Source: Marinimicrobium hydrolyticum
GTDB lineage: Bacteria; Pseudomonadota; Gammaproteobacteria; Pseudomonadales; Cellvibrionaceae
Reading direction: 5' to 3'
Length of the DNA stretch: 64,000 bases
Assembly: GCF_030848505.1 (NCBI RefSeq)
Contig: NZ_JAVDDU010000001.1
Coordinates: forward strand, 124,001-188,000
The position numbers and the translations under genes are program-made. Every line of letters begins with the position of its first letter. The stretch's first letter is position 1. Under the pieces are notes generated by a model. That model did no database searches. It had not been told where the DNA came from and worked only from the letters and a program-made list of their open reading frames with translations. This document shows, piece by piece, positions 1 to 7,924 of this stretch.

Positions 1-656
1 ATGTATTCAGCTTCCGTGAGTACGAAGCGCCAAAACCGGGCGTCGTCATTCAAAGCGCTCTGTGCTTCTGCTGTCCGGCCTTCGCGTGCAGCCAGCCATG
101 CGTCGAACAGTCCCAACCTGCTTAGATGGATCCAACTAGTGTAATTTGGGAAAGGCGCTGCCAAATCACTCAATTGATGCTCCCGCCAATGTTTGAGTTC
201 GTCGAGCGAACGATAGAGATGCAATCGGTTGCGCTCTGCAACAAGTAAATCTGACAAAAGCTGTACGTTTTGCTCCAACTCTTTTATGCAGCACGCGTTG
301 GGTCGATTACAGCTGCTAAGCAGTTTTTGCAGTGGTTCAGGGAGTGAGCGAGAGTATAGGTCGGGCTCTGGAAGAGAGGATCGGGCAGTTCGGGGGAGCT
401 CGGCCCATTGAGCCCAGGCTGCCCCGAGCTCGTAGGGCGACTTCTCCTGTCCGGCTACGAGACCGATAAGGTGCAGGTAGGCGTTGTCCTCATCGGCGAC
501 CGGGGTGCGCTTGTTGAGGTGTTGCTCAAAAAACTGAACCGCAGGCGACGGCGGCTCATCGTGCCGGTTGATTATCAACAGCGTAAGATATAAAAGTACC
601 GCTGCGAGAGCGAGCGCTAGCGAGAGAAACCCAGTTATTTGAAGTGCGCGCAGCAT
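1..656 (-). CDS. Hypothetical membrane-anchored protein (partial, runs off the window)
   Basis: Reading the minus strand from an ATG at 656 gives an open frame of 218 codons to the window edge with no stop, so the C terminus is missing. A ribosome-binding site (AAGGAT) sits 5 bases before the ATG. Residues about 8-30 form one hydrophobic segment, a signal anchor or uncleaved signal peptide. The rest is soluble, with a Cys-rich patch near residues 125-132 and charged helices after it. It lies 68 bp downstream of the next membrane-protein gene on the same strand. I do not recognise the family. Confidence 0.7.
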   Translation of the reverse strand, partial: MLRALQITGFLSLALALAAVLLYLTLLIINRHDEPPSPAVQFFEQHLNKRTPVADEDNAYLHLIGLVAGQEKSPYELGAAWAQWAELPRTARSSLPEPDLYSRSLPEPLQKLLSSCNRPNACCIKELEQNVQLLSDLLVAERNRLHLYRSLDELKHWREHQLSDLAAPFPNYTSWIHLSRLGLFDAWLAAREGRTAEAQSALNDDARFWRFVLTEAEY

Positions 657-724
657 TCGAGATCCTTCATTGATTGATTTCCCTTATTTGGGTTAACTGG
701 CGCCGGCTTTGTCAGCAATCGAAT

Positions 725-1159
725 TTACCTGTTGTTTGGGCTATGGCTGTTGGGAATAAACAGGAGATTAATAACGAAGCCAGCCAGGCCACCAAACAAA
801 AAAACTAACCATCCTATTGTCAAAAGCGCAAATAAAATCTGACCTGAAAGGCTGGCTATGAAGCCACCAGCACCACTATAAAGGAAAGCATGGATAGCCG
901 TCGCTAGGACAAGCACCAAAATCGCTAGCAAGCCTCCGCGGAAAAATCCAAGTGGTGGCAGTGTGCGCGAAATCCGCTTCTCTACCCAAAGCGCTGTGAG
1001 GACGAACGCTAACAATCCTGAACAGGCAACAATTATGGACATGGCGGTTCTATTGGGGTCGCTCCATGCAGGTACCGCAAAGAACCAGGAGGCGCCCGTT
1101 GCTCCAAGCACGGCTGCGCCAGTGGCTATCAGTCCAGAGTTAATAGTAGTAGTTCGCAT
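725..1159 (-). CDS. Hypothetical four-helix membrane protein
   Basis: The product is about 144 residues, with four hydrophobic segments at roughly 8-27, 41-58, 75-95 and 108-135, so it is an inner-membrane protein. I chose the ATG at 1159 because it places the first helix right after a short N terminus. ATG at 1189 and TTG at 1204 are in-frame alternatives, and none has a convincing Shine-Dalgarno sequence. No catalytic motif is visible. The partial gene at 1-656 follows on the same strand. Function unknown. Confidence 0.55.
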   Translation of the reverse strand: MRTTTINSGLIATGAAVLGATGASWFFAVPAWSDPNRTAMSIIVACSGLLAFVLTALWVEKRISRTLPPLGFFRGGLLAILVLVLATAIHAFLYSGAGGFIASLSGQILFALLTIGWLVFLFGGLAGFVINLLFIPNSHSPNNR

Positions 1160-1409
1160 ATCGATTCTGTAGCCCAAACTCTCCCTCATGTAGTGGCCAA
1201 GCAATATTGGCCAAATTTATAGCTATCTACGTAGCGCGGCTCTGCCACACTCGTCACCAAGCCCTTACGTGCGAGCGCGGATTTTTTTGACCGTAGTAAC
1301 CGATAAGATAGTCCGACATCGAGTCCTTTACATCCGTAAAACTTCTGCAGCCGAAGCCGGACAATCTAAACCTATAAAATGCGGACAAAGTAGGTTGGTG
1401 TTGGCAAAA

Positions 1410-1880
1410 TTAAGGGCACAGTTTCTGTTCCATCTGTACTGACTCCATCTCTACCCCGTTCTTAGTCCGGTACATGCTTCGGCCGATTTCTGTGAATCCA
1501 TGCCTTTCATAAAAGCTTACGGCGTTGAGAGATGAGTCAAGCTTCAGAGCTGGTATGCCCGATGACTCCGCTCTCGCAACTAGAAATTCAAGCATACTTT
1601 GGCCTATACTCTTGCCGGAGTGCTCGGGAGATACAAACAGCGATACAAGCTTGTGGCTCCCTAGGTTAACGCTGCCAAAACAGACGACCTTACCTTCAAG
1701 GGTGAATACGTACTGCTCATCTCCGCTTTCCTTACTTTTGAGGAAGCGGTCCGGCCATGGCTCACCGGCCCAGCTTGCTATGACTTGGCAAGCGTAGCTG
1801 CGAGAACAGAACGCCTTCGCTGAGACCCGAAAAACGTTATCCATAGCGTCGTAATCGGACGCGTTAGCCTCTCGGATCAT
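1410..1880 (-). CDS. GNAT family N-acetyltransferase
   Basis: This 156-residue protein has the GNAT layout. A loose acetyl-CoA binding motif A follows the central strand (VSPEHSGKSIGQSMLEFL, about residues 82-99), and a motif-B tail contains NAVSFYERHGFTEIG near residues 120-134. It should transfer an acetyl group from acetyl-CoA to a small molecule or protein amine; the substrate cannot be read from sequence. It is one of three GNATs in the accessory parts of this window (see 44627 and 48758), a common cargo of mobile or cassette-type DNA. The start is the ATG at 1880. Confidence 0.8.
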   Translation of the reverse strand: MIREANASDYDAMDNVFRVSAKAFCSRSYACQVIASWAGEPWPDRFLKSKESGDEQYVFTLEGKVVCFGSVNLGSHKLVSLFVSPEHSGKSIGQSMLEFLVARAESSGIPALKLDSSLNAVSFYERHGFTEIGRSMYRTKNGVEMESVQMEQKLCP

Positions 1881-1917
1881 TTATGCTCTCCGTCTCTCAT
1901 TCGCTCTTTCTTTTCAC

Positions 1918-1950
1918 ACAAGAGGAACAGCAAATCTTTCCTCCTCTTGT
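1918..1950. repeat. Inverted repeat between lipoprotein and GNAT genes
   Basis: ACAAGAGGA at 1918-1926 is repeated as its exact reverse complement at 1942-1950, a 9-bp stem with a 15-base loop. It lies just after the stop of the lipoprotein gene and before the GNAT start on the minus strand. There is no T-run on the transcribed strand, so it is a weak terminator candidate; it could also act on mRNA ends. Confidence 0.4.
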
Positions 1951-1965
1951 TTGGCGACAAGTGCG

Positions 1966-2385
1966 TTACTCCAGCTTGAAGATATAATGCTTTTTCGGTG
2001 CTCCATCGATCGGAATCCATACTTCACGCACGCTATGAAGTCTAAATATGAACTCAGCTTCATCAAGTATTCTTTGACCGGGATCACGAAAAAAATCCAT
2101 TCCGCACACCGCGCGTGCATGGTCATAAGCGACCTCAGGGATTGGAACGATGAGATTCGGCAAACGATAGTGCTCATAACGTACATCTTCCACATGAAAC
2201 TCTTGCTCGAGGGGATTGAAAAGCATTGGGTCGACACGAACAAGTGGAGGATCTAGTGGTGGCTGAAGTGTACAACCAGCTAGCATGAGAACGGCGCACA
2301 ATGCGTATATGGGACGTCTGTAAGCCGGCGAGGAATGAGAGAAGGGTAGACCGCCCCAGCCACGAAGTAATCGCCCACATGTCAC
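1966..2385 (-). CDS. Putative lipoprotein of unknown function
   Basis: The reading frame contains a lipoprotein signal: an arginine-containing n-region, a short hydrophobic core and a lipobox ending in LMLAGC, followed by a proline-rich stretch. The mature part is about 100 residues with no recognised domain. The frame is open up to an ATG at 2454, but that would give an n-region far too long for a signal peptide. I therefore use the in-frame GTG at 2385, which is still not ideal. It may be a cassette-type gene or a slightly damaged one. Confidence 0.5.
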   Translation of the reverse strand: MTCGRLLRGWGGLPFSHSSPAYRRPIYALCAVLMLAGCTLQPPLDPPLVRVDPMLFNPLEQEFHVEDVRYEHYRLPNLIVPIPEVAYDHARAVCGMDFFRDPGQRILDEAEFIFRLHSVREVWIPIDGAPKKHYIFKLE

Positions 2386-2498
2386 CTCACTTGGTGCGGA
2401 AAAAACAAGCTGATTGTCACCAGAAGAGTCAGCCAGCATCACGTCCTCCAACAAGGCAATAATATTGGTTGCTACGAAGGATTACCTTCCTCATAAAC

Positions 2499-2765
2499 TC
2501 AACGTCCCTTGCGTTTAAGGTACGACTCTTTTGCCTCTTTCCTTCGTCGCTCTTCATCAGCTTCGCTGGGTGATCGGCCTCTAGGCAGCTGGTTTTCACC
2601 GTCGAATGGTTTCCCTGGATCCCGTTTTAGGGCCTGTATCCAGCCTCGCTCGTAGAGGTTTCGCCCTTCAGAGCCGGGTGGGTATGGGTTCGCGTAGTGG
2701 CCTTTGTTCTTCCTATAGCTACGAAAGCCCTCTTTATATGCTGGGTGTTCGTGCGCCCTCGTCAT
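2499..2765 (-). CDS. Small protein resembling ribosome modulation factor
   Basis: The protein has 88 residues, is very basic and shows the pattern A-Y-x-x-G (near 9-13), then NPYPPGSEG and YERGWIQA at about 26-45. This resembles the short Rmf family, in which Tyr/Gly-rich helices flank a CPY motif and end in GWxxA. Rmf binds 70S ribosomes in stationary phase and promotes dimer formation. Here the CPY cysteine is replaced (NPY), and a charged tail rich in E, R and K extends past the family's normal end. The assignment is by motif resemblance only. Confidence 0.5.
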   Translation of the reverse strand: MTRAHEHPAYKEGFRSYRKNKGHYANPYPPGSEGRNLYERGWIQALKRDPGKPFDGENQLPRGRSPSEADEERRRKEAKESYLKRKGR

Positions 2766-3050
2766 TCCCCATCCCTTTCTCTAGCAATAACAGAAGGATA
2801 GTTTCGCTTTTATAACACGTGGCAGAATTCACGTCACTTCTAGCTTATAGACAAAAGCTATAAGGCTGCGACAAAAGTGGAAAATTCCCCTCGACGAAGG
2901 TATAGATAAGGTTGCTCGGTTATTCGGAACAATCGGGCCCAATCCGTACTCCACCCAATGTGTAACAAAGTAAAGGAACGCGAGGGCCCCCTGGCCCAGC
3001 GGCAATGGCTGAGCCGGGGGTTGTACGGCCTATGGAAGGCCGGCGAGGGG
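2766..3050. other. Gene-free stretch with a small dyad
   Basis: No supported gene. CTTATAG at 2844-2850 and CTATAAG at 2858-2864 form a short perfect dyad. Nothing else recognisable. Confidence 0.4.
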
Positions 3051-3242
3051 CTAAGACTCTGGTGTTTTGAGCACCTTATCCGCCAGAGCCTGGAACAGGT
3101 CGAAGCCGTCGGAGAGCAGCAGGTAGGCCGCTTCGGACACTACGGGCAGGGCATTGTCATCGAGATCCTGCAAGCTGCAGGAGGCGGTGAGGTTCAGCAG
3201 CTTCTGGGCGGCGCTCAGCCGGTAGATGGCGGTATCCACCAT
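3051..3242 (-). CDS. Small conserved-looking protein, possibly N-terminally truncated
   Basis: A 63-residue acidic, helix-rich product from the ATG at 3242. The same frame stays open for 33 further codons upstream (to two TAG stops at 3342-3347) and reads as plausible protein (…ALTARFFDRAANKLD), but contains no ATG, GTG or TTG. Either the gene starts at 3242 or its true start has been lost. The overall pattern recalls short Pseudomonas-type proteins of unknown function. Family not identified. Confidence 0.45.
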   Translation of the reverse strand: MVDTAIYRLSAAQKLLNLTASCSLQDLDDNALPVVSEAAYLLLSDGFDLFQALADKVLKTPES

Positions 3243-3366
3243 ATCGAGCTTATTGGCGGCCCGGTCAAAGAACCGGGCTGTCAGCGCTTGTGGGCTGTGA
3301 CAGTCAGCAACAAAAAAACTGCCTCCAATTTTTATGGCGACCTACTACCATAGTCGCGGTAATACG

Positions 3367-3400
3367 ATTATTATCGCGCATAGCGCTTTCCGATAATAAT
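3367..3400. repeat. Perfect inverted repeat upstream of small membrane protein
   Basis: ATTATTATCG at 3367-3376 is matched by CGATAATAAT at 3391-3400, a perfect 10-bp stem. A second perfect dyad, GCGC-ATA-GCGC, is nested inside at 3376-3386. It ends 17 bases before the ATG at 3417, so it could be an operator or an mRNA hairpin for that gene. Confidence 0.5.
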
Positions 3401-3416
3401 AGAACGAGCAAATAAC

Positions 3417-3626
3417 ATGTTCTTTGTTCCATATGGACTGGACATTCCCCCGCCAGAAACCCCGCATGTAAACATTGCGTTAGTCGTGATGTGTTGCCTT
3501 TTCTTTGTCCTGATGTCTGGGTTCGTGGGTGGGTTGTTGCTTGGTTATTGGTTGCTCAAGGAGGGGCACGTGTGGATGAATATATGGGATCGAAAAACTT
3601 TTCTTGATATAGTGCGTAAAAAATAA
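3417..3626 (+). CDS. Small single-pass membrane protein
   Basis: A 69-residue product with one long hydrophobic segment at about residues 20-47 and a basic C terminus (IVRKK). It is the only plus-strand candidate in this part of the window. Its ribosome-binding site is weak. It ends against the 20-bp motif at 3621. Function unknown; a chance open frame cannot be excluded. Confidence 0.4.
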   Translation: MFFVPYGLDIPPPETPHVNIALVVMCCLFFVLMSGFVGGLLLGYWLLKEGHVWMNIWDRKTFLDIVRKK

Positions 3627-3640
3627 ATTTGTCCCCTTTT
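3621..3640 (+). repeat. Dispersed motif, copy 1 (matches 9858-9878)
   Basis: AAATAAATTTGTCCCCTTTT. A near-identical stretch in the same orientation lies at 9858. From general knowledge, such A/T-rich GTCCC motifs recur as short dispersed repeats in many gammaproteobacterial genomes. The two copies bracket the CBASS and R-M genes. Confidence 0.6.
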
Positions 3641-3693
3641 CCGCCCATGGTGCTCGCCCACCTGTAGGTCGCATGCGTCTCAGACGAAACAGT

Positions 3694-4098
<405 letters not shown>

Positions 4099-4104
4099 TC
4101 ATGC

Positions 4105-5412
4105 TTACCTGATATTGACAACGTGCATAGCGCTTGCCTGAACCTCTCCAGCTTTCACTATCTTACAGATCAGTTCGTGACGCCCACGGTATGCCGTGTG
4201 CTCCCAATGCATTAGATCGTTGGATGTCGCTTGGTGACCCATGTCGTTAGCCGCTTCAGCCTCGTCCCCGGAATTGATGGCTTCCCACATCACGGTATAG
4301 GGCGGAGAAATATTCGTTTGGGCTCTAAATCTAAGATGAACGCGCTTGGGAAGAAACCGACCGCTACGGACATTTTCACTCTTAATAAAACCACCTTTTG
4401 ATCCGGCAATGCCCATGGTGATCTGGAGGTCATAAGGAGAGTGGTTTGCTTGGCTCTTGGATGCATTGGCGCTCGCTTGCGGCGTCCAGAATGTGTGCTG
4501 AAACATGTAATGCCAAGCCTTGTTCGCCTTCTCATCGTTGCAGTTGTCATCAAATAGTACAGCCAGCTTGGATAGTACTGATCCAAGGCGTCGCCTCAGG
4601 TTTTTCACCTGCTTTGAAAACTTAGGCTTATCGGTAAGCTCTTGCGAGCCGTCCACGGGGTTGTAGACTGTGCAGTCCAGTTTTAGTCGGGACTCGATAG
4701 CCTGTAGCGTGCCATAGAGCGCAATGTCATCTCGATCATTGTTGGGCCGATAGCATTCAGCCACGAGTGTAGAGATGATGAATCCGCCGGGTAAGTTCCA
4801 GCCTTCCCGACCCTTGGTGAAGGCTTTTATCCATCGGACAATGCGTCGCATCTGCTTAGTAGCAACCTCTGGGGTCACAAAGAGCCCTTTTGACGGGCTT
4901 TGCGTAGAGACTTCCCCAAGAAACCATTCGGTCACTGTCTTGGGGTCCCTCGGCGTCCAGTCGGCGCCGGCATGTTCAATGGTCTCTTGGCCGAGCCAGT
5001 TCTCACGCCGACGATAGACAGCGATATCAACATGATAGCCTACTGAATACCAGATGGTGACCGCGTTGGTTCTGGCCTCGGGGTCCTGAGAAAAGCCGTT
5101 CGCCTTCCGCTTGATGGCTTCCGCCACCCGCTTTCGGGCCTCCAGCGGGGAGGCCGGAAGGTCGTCCTCCTCAAATATGACGGCGATATCAATATCGTAG
5201 TCGTTATTGGTGGACTTGTTCGCGGTATGCATCGCAATACTCCCTTGCAGCAAATTCTTGGCGAACGTCGGTCGGCCCATGTCCTGTAGCCCATCAGTCA
5301 GCCGCTTTAGGTTTGTATCGCGGAGGGATCGTAAACGGTCGAACTCGTCCTTTAGCCGAACATGATTCTCGTAGAAGGTGTTCAGCTCACTATGCATATT
5401 GTACTGAGGCAT
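4105..5412 (-). CDS. CBASS CD-NTase (cGAS/DncV-like nucleotidyltransferase) with AGS-C sensor domain
   Basis: A 435-residue cyclic-oligonucleotide synthase that makes a nucleotide second messenger on phage infection. The nucleotidyltransferase signature is intact: QGS near residues 56-58, DIDIA with two metal-binding Asp at about 73 and 75, and a third acidic residue in HVDIAV near 129. Residues about 326-435 match the AGS-C (adenylyl/guanylyl and SMODS C-terminal) sensor type, ending in a W..I..G......Y.G.H pattern. I chose the ATG at 5412, 6 bases after AAGGAG. It overlaps the SAVED effector gene by 23 bp, so the two are translated together. No CapV, Cap2 or Cap3 gene is present. Confidence 0.9.
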   Translation of the reverse strand: MPQYNMHSELNTFYENHVRLKDEFDRLRSLRDTNLKRLTDGLQDMGRPTFAKNLLQGSIAMHTANKSTNNDYDIDIAVIFEEDDLPASPLEARKRVAEAIKRKANGFSQDPEARTNAVTIWYSVGYHVDIAVYRRRENWLGQETIEHAGADWTPRDPKTVTEWFLGEVSTQSPSKGLFVTPEVATKQMRRIVRWIKAFTKGREGWNLPGGFIISTLVAECYRPNNDRDDIALYGTLQAIESRLKLDCTVYNPVDGSQELTDKPKFSKQVKNLRRRLGSVLSKLAVLFDDNCNDEKANKAWHYMFQHTFWTPQASANASKSQANHSPYDLQITMGIAGSKGGFIKSENVRSGRFLPKRVHLRFRAQTNISPPYTVMWEAINSGDEAEAANDMGHQATSNDLMHWEHTAYRGRHELICKIVKAGEVQASAMHVVNIR

Positions 5413-6505
5413 TGTCGGCTCCTTGTGGCACATGAGAGGAGAAGGTAGCTGACAGGGCCTCGGGGCTATTTAACGTCAACGACCAGGCGTAGCGGGGGCG
5501 GCTCTTTGCTGAGAAGTTATAAACCGTGATCTCCGGGTCGATTCTCTCGCTGATGCACTGTCCCAGCGCGAAGCAGAGCGATACTGGTCCGGCATAAAAC
5601 AGGTGGATGCGCTGGCGGTTTGGAAACCGGTTTTTCGTCTCTTCCAGGGCGCGTCGGAACTCGGTGCAGATCTTCTCTACTTGGCTCATGTTAGCGATCA
5701 CTTCCCTTTGAGGGTGGTGAGCGTTGATTTCGACTGTGGCCAGAATGTCCGGTAGGTCTAGTTCATCAATCTCGGTTTGATGGACGGGGTAGCTAATACC
5801 AATGGCGATAACAATGTCCCCGGTGGCATCTGATGGCGTAATCTGGTCTAGCGTAGAATCGACATCCAGAGACTCTTTTCCCGCTGTCAGGCGGTTCCAG
5901 CGACGGCTCTGATTGCCGAGTTCATAGAGGTCTACACTGAACTTGTTGTCTGAAAGCAAATAGCCGAGGTAAAAGGCAAGGGGAACATGGGGTAGCCCGT
6001 AGTAAGCGATTGATGAGCCGGACGCGGAGCCCAGTAGCCCCCCGAGTTCTTGGGGGACCTTGTCCAGCCGTCGGATGACTGAGCGATGGTCGTCTAGGAG
6101 GCCATTGGCGTACGAGTCGCTGTGGTCGACGTCGATTTCCCGGTAGGTTTCGAGCTGTTGTAGCAGGGGCATGTCCTTTCTGAGGTCCTCTTTCGGGAAG
6201 GCTCCCAGAGAGTTGTGGCGAATGCCAATAACTTCTTTATGCTTTTGTTTAGGGATCCAGAAATGATTAATGACAATTAAAATAAACCCTAGGGAAATCA
6301 TCACCCAGCCTGCAGCAGGTGTTGATTCAGGAGCCGCCAGCTTTTCTAAATTGTTTACCTCCAAATAGAGGTTGATCAAATATATGATAAGTGGCGGGGA
6401 TATTATGGCGATTCCCGCAAGAACAAGGAGGTAGCCCGCACGGCCGGTGATTCGGCGTGAGAAGAACTTTATCAATAGAACGAGTGCGTTATTTAGCTTT
6501 TTCAA
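5390..6505 (-). CDS. CBASS effector: two transmembrane helices plus SAVED domain (Cap14-type)
   Basis: This 371-residue protein has two hydrophobic helices at about 22-47 and 66-85, then a SAVED domain at about 160-360 with YYGLPHVPLAFYLGY and HLFYAGPVSLCFALGQ, typical of cyclic-oligonucleotide sensors. The known logic of 2TM-SAVED effectors is that the messenger from the partner CD-NTase binds SAVED and the membrane part then disrupts the inner membrane, killing the infected cell. It is the first gene of the operon. The start is TTG at 6505, with GAGG 7 bases upstream. Confidence 0.9.
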   Translation of the reverse strand: MKKLNNALVLLIKFFSRRITGRAGYLLVLAGIAIISPPLIIYLINLYLEVNNLEKLAAPESTPAAGWVMISLGFILIVINHFWIPKQKHKEVIGIRHNSLGAFPKEDLRKDMPLLQQLETYREIDVDHSDSYANGLLDDHRSVIRRLDKVPQELGGLLGSASGSSIAYYGLPHVPLAFYLGYLLSDNKFSVDLYELGNQSRRWNRLTAGKESLDVDSTLDQITPSDATGDIVIAIGISYPVHQTEIDELDLPDILATVEINAHHPQREVIANMSQVEKICTEFRRALEETKNRFPNRQRIHLFYAGPVSLCFALGQCISERIDPEITVYNFSAKSRPRYAWSLTLNSPEALSATFSSHVPQGADNASVQYA

Positions 6506-6537
6506 TGCATTTCCTCATGTCCAAGTACTTTTTGTGG

Positions 6538-6565
6538 TGTATAGTCATCAAAATGATTATGTCAA
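6538..6565 (-). promoter_or_regulatory. CBASS operon promoter
   Basis: On the minus strand a perfect -35 TTGACA (plus coordinates 6560-6565) is followed after 16 bp by TATACA (6538-6543), about 33 bp before the effector's TTG start. The -35 box lies inside the dyad at 6561-6579, a classical arrangement for repression. Confidence 0.65.
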
Positions 6566-6579
6566 TAGATCATATTGAC
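6561..6579. promoter_or_regulatory. Candidate CapW operator (inverted repeat)
   Basis: GTCAATA-GATCA-TATTGAC is a 7-bp perfect inverted repeat in the divergent region between the WYL regulator and the CBASS operon. It covers the CBASS -35 box. CapW-type regulators are known to bind an inverted repeat in this position and repress CBASS. The centre contains GATC, a Dam methylation sequence if the host has Dam. Confidence 0.65.
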
Positions 6580-6641
6580 GAATGTTGGTTCAATCGGGTA
6601 TTCTCTTTCTACCTTATTCTCATAACGAAGAAGATATATCC

Positions 6642-7520
6642 GTGGAAGACATAGCCCAGACACAGAAAGAGCGTTTGGCCCACATCGATTTCAGGCTCTA
6701 TTTTCTGGGGTCGGTGGGGCGAAATGATTTGGTCAAGCGGTTTGGTATCAAGGAAGCCGCTGCTACCAGAGACTTGGCTCAATACCGGGAATTGAAGCCT
6801 GGCAATATCGAGTACGACACGAAGGCCAAGCTGTATAAGGTGACGGCGGACTTCCAACCGCTATTTGGCTATCAGCCGGAGCGGGTGCTGGCGGCGCTGT
6901 CGAAAGGTGTGGGTGACGATACCGTGTCTGCCCAGAAGCCGTTTATACCCTGTGAGACACCTTCTCAGCTTAGTAACCCAGACTTGGATGTCCTCTCCGT
7001 ACTGACCCGAGCGATCTATAACAAACAAGTCGCTCAAATCGAGTATCGTTCAGTATCGAGCGGCTTCACTACTCGAGAGGTTGTCCCTTTCTACTTGGTT
7101 GATAACGGGCTGCGCTGGCATATCCGAGCCTATGATCGCAGGCGTAATCGCTTTACCGACTTTGTGCTGACCCGGGTTACTCGGCCTAAGCTACTCCCGG
7201 ATAGCCCAGTCGAAGACCACGAGCTGTCATCGGAGGACATTCAATGGAATCGGATTGTGGAGCTGGAAATCGTCGCGCACCCGCAACTGGACCATAAAGA
7301 GACGATAGAAGCGGACTATGGGATGGAAAATGGGGTGCTGCCGCTAAAGATCCGAGCAGCGGTAGCCGGCTACTTGCTTCGGCGATGGAATGTGGACTGC
7401 ACCTCCAAAGGAGCGCTTAGAGGAGCAGAATACCATTTGTGGCTAAAAAATAGGCAGGCATTGTACGGTGTTGATAACTTGAAAATCGCTCCTGGCATAG
7501 AGCAAGACCCCGTGCAGTAG
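6642..7520 (+). CDS. capW: WYL-domain transcriptional regulator of CBASS (CapW-like)
   Basis: From a GTG at 6642 this gives 292 residues: an N-terminal winged helix-turn-helix (RLYFLGSVGRNDLVKRFGI, then ATRDLAQYREL), a WYL domain at about 125-200 (EYRSVSSGF, VPFYLVDNGLRWHIRAYD) and a C-terminal WCX-like part. The family arrangement matches CapW, a dimeric repressor that holds CBASS off until infection. It is transcribed away from the CBASS operon. An ATG at 6582 is in frame, but starting there would add 20 residues unlike the family and put the start on top of the operator; GAAGAAG precedes the GTG. Confidence 0.85.
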   Translation: MEDIAQTQKERLAHIDFRLYFLGSVGRNDLVKRFGIKEAAATRDLAQYRELKPGNIEYDTKAKLYKVTADFQPLFGYQPERVLAALSKGVGDDTVSAQKPFIPCETPSQLSNPDLDVLSVLTRAIYNKQVAQIEYRSVSSGFTTREVVPFYLVDNGLRWHIRAYDRRRNRFTDFVLTRVTRPKLLPDSPVEDHELSSEDIQWNRIVELEIVAHPQLDHKETIEADYGMENGVLPLKIRAAVAGYLLRRWNVDCTSKGALRGAEYHLWLKNRQALYGVDNLKIAPGIEQDPVQ

Positions 7521-7787
7521 ATCAAAAATTTCTCCTATTTAAGTGTATTTACTCCCGGAAATCCCTTTTGTCTACCTCTTCAATATGAAATTTCATTGAG
7601 AAAATTCGCTTGTGAAGGGTGTGGTTCCTAGATTTTTTTTATTCCTACTGAATATAACAGTGGTTGTCGGCAGCCAGTTGAAGCAGGGTGGGTACAGAAA
7701 CTATTTAAATATTGGCACTAAGAAAAGGTATAGGGTGGAAAGAATCTCGCTCGAATGTTCTAATTGACGACGCCCATGGCCGTGCCC

Positions 7788-7815
7788 TTGACATTTTCTT
7801 TATGCTGTATATAAG
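7788..7815 (+). promoter_or_regulatory. Promoter of the restriction-modification operon
   Basis: A perfect -35 TTGACA at 7788-7793 and TATAAG (5 of 6) at 7810-7815, with a 16-bp spacer. It faces the methyltransferase gene at 7925. The -10 box lies inside the LexA-type box. Confidence 0.7.
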
Positions 7816-7822
7816 TACAGTA
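7803..7822. promoter_or_regulatory. LexA (SOS) box over the R-M promoter
   Basis: TGCTGTATATAAGTACAGTA matches 17 of 20 positions of the E. coli LexA consensus, with perfect CTGT-N8-ACAG arms (7805-7808 and 7817-7820). It covers the -10 box, so LexA binding would block transcription of both R-M genes. Confidence 0.7.
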
Positions 7823-7924
7823 TTTGGGGTTGAGGGTTTGTATTAATCGTTTGGGAGTATGTGCTGACGATACTAATGCGGTGGCTCTCAAAAATATGCG
7901 ATTTTTTAATCTAAAAGGAAAATA

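Larger units (their letters stand above)
7521..7924. other. Intergenic region between capW and the R-M genes
   Basis: About 400 bp, A+T rich, without a supported ORF. The only clear signals are the promoter and LexA box near 7788-7822 and a ribosome-binding site (AAGGAAA) just before 7925. That leaves a 5' leader of about 100 bases on the R-M transcript. Confidence 0.6.

Noticed and set aside
1-3000. Integron cassette array in the first 3 kb.
   Set aside because: Genes look cassette-like, but no paired RYYYAAC/GTTRRRY sites with arms were found between them and no integrase is present.
2958-3353. A plus-strand frame of 131 codons.
   Set aside because: It overlaps the minus-strand small gene and its upstream extension, with a composition expected of a shadow.
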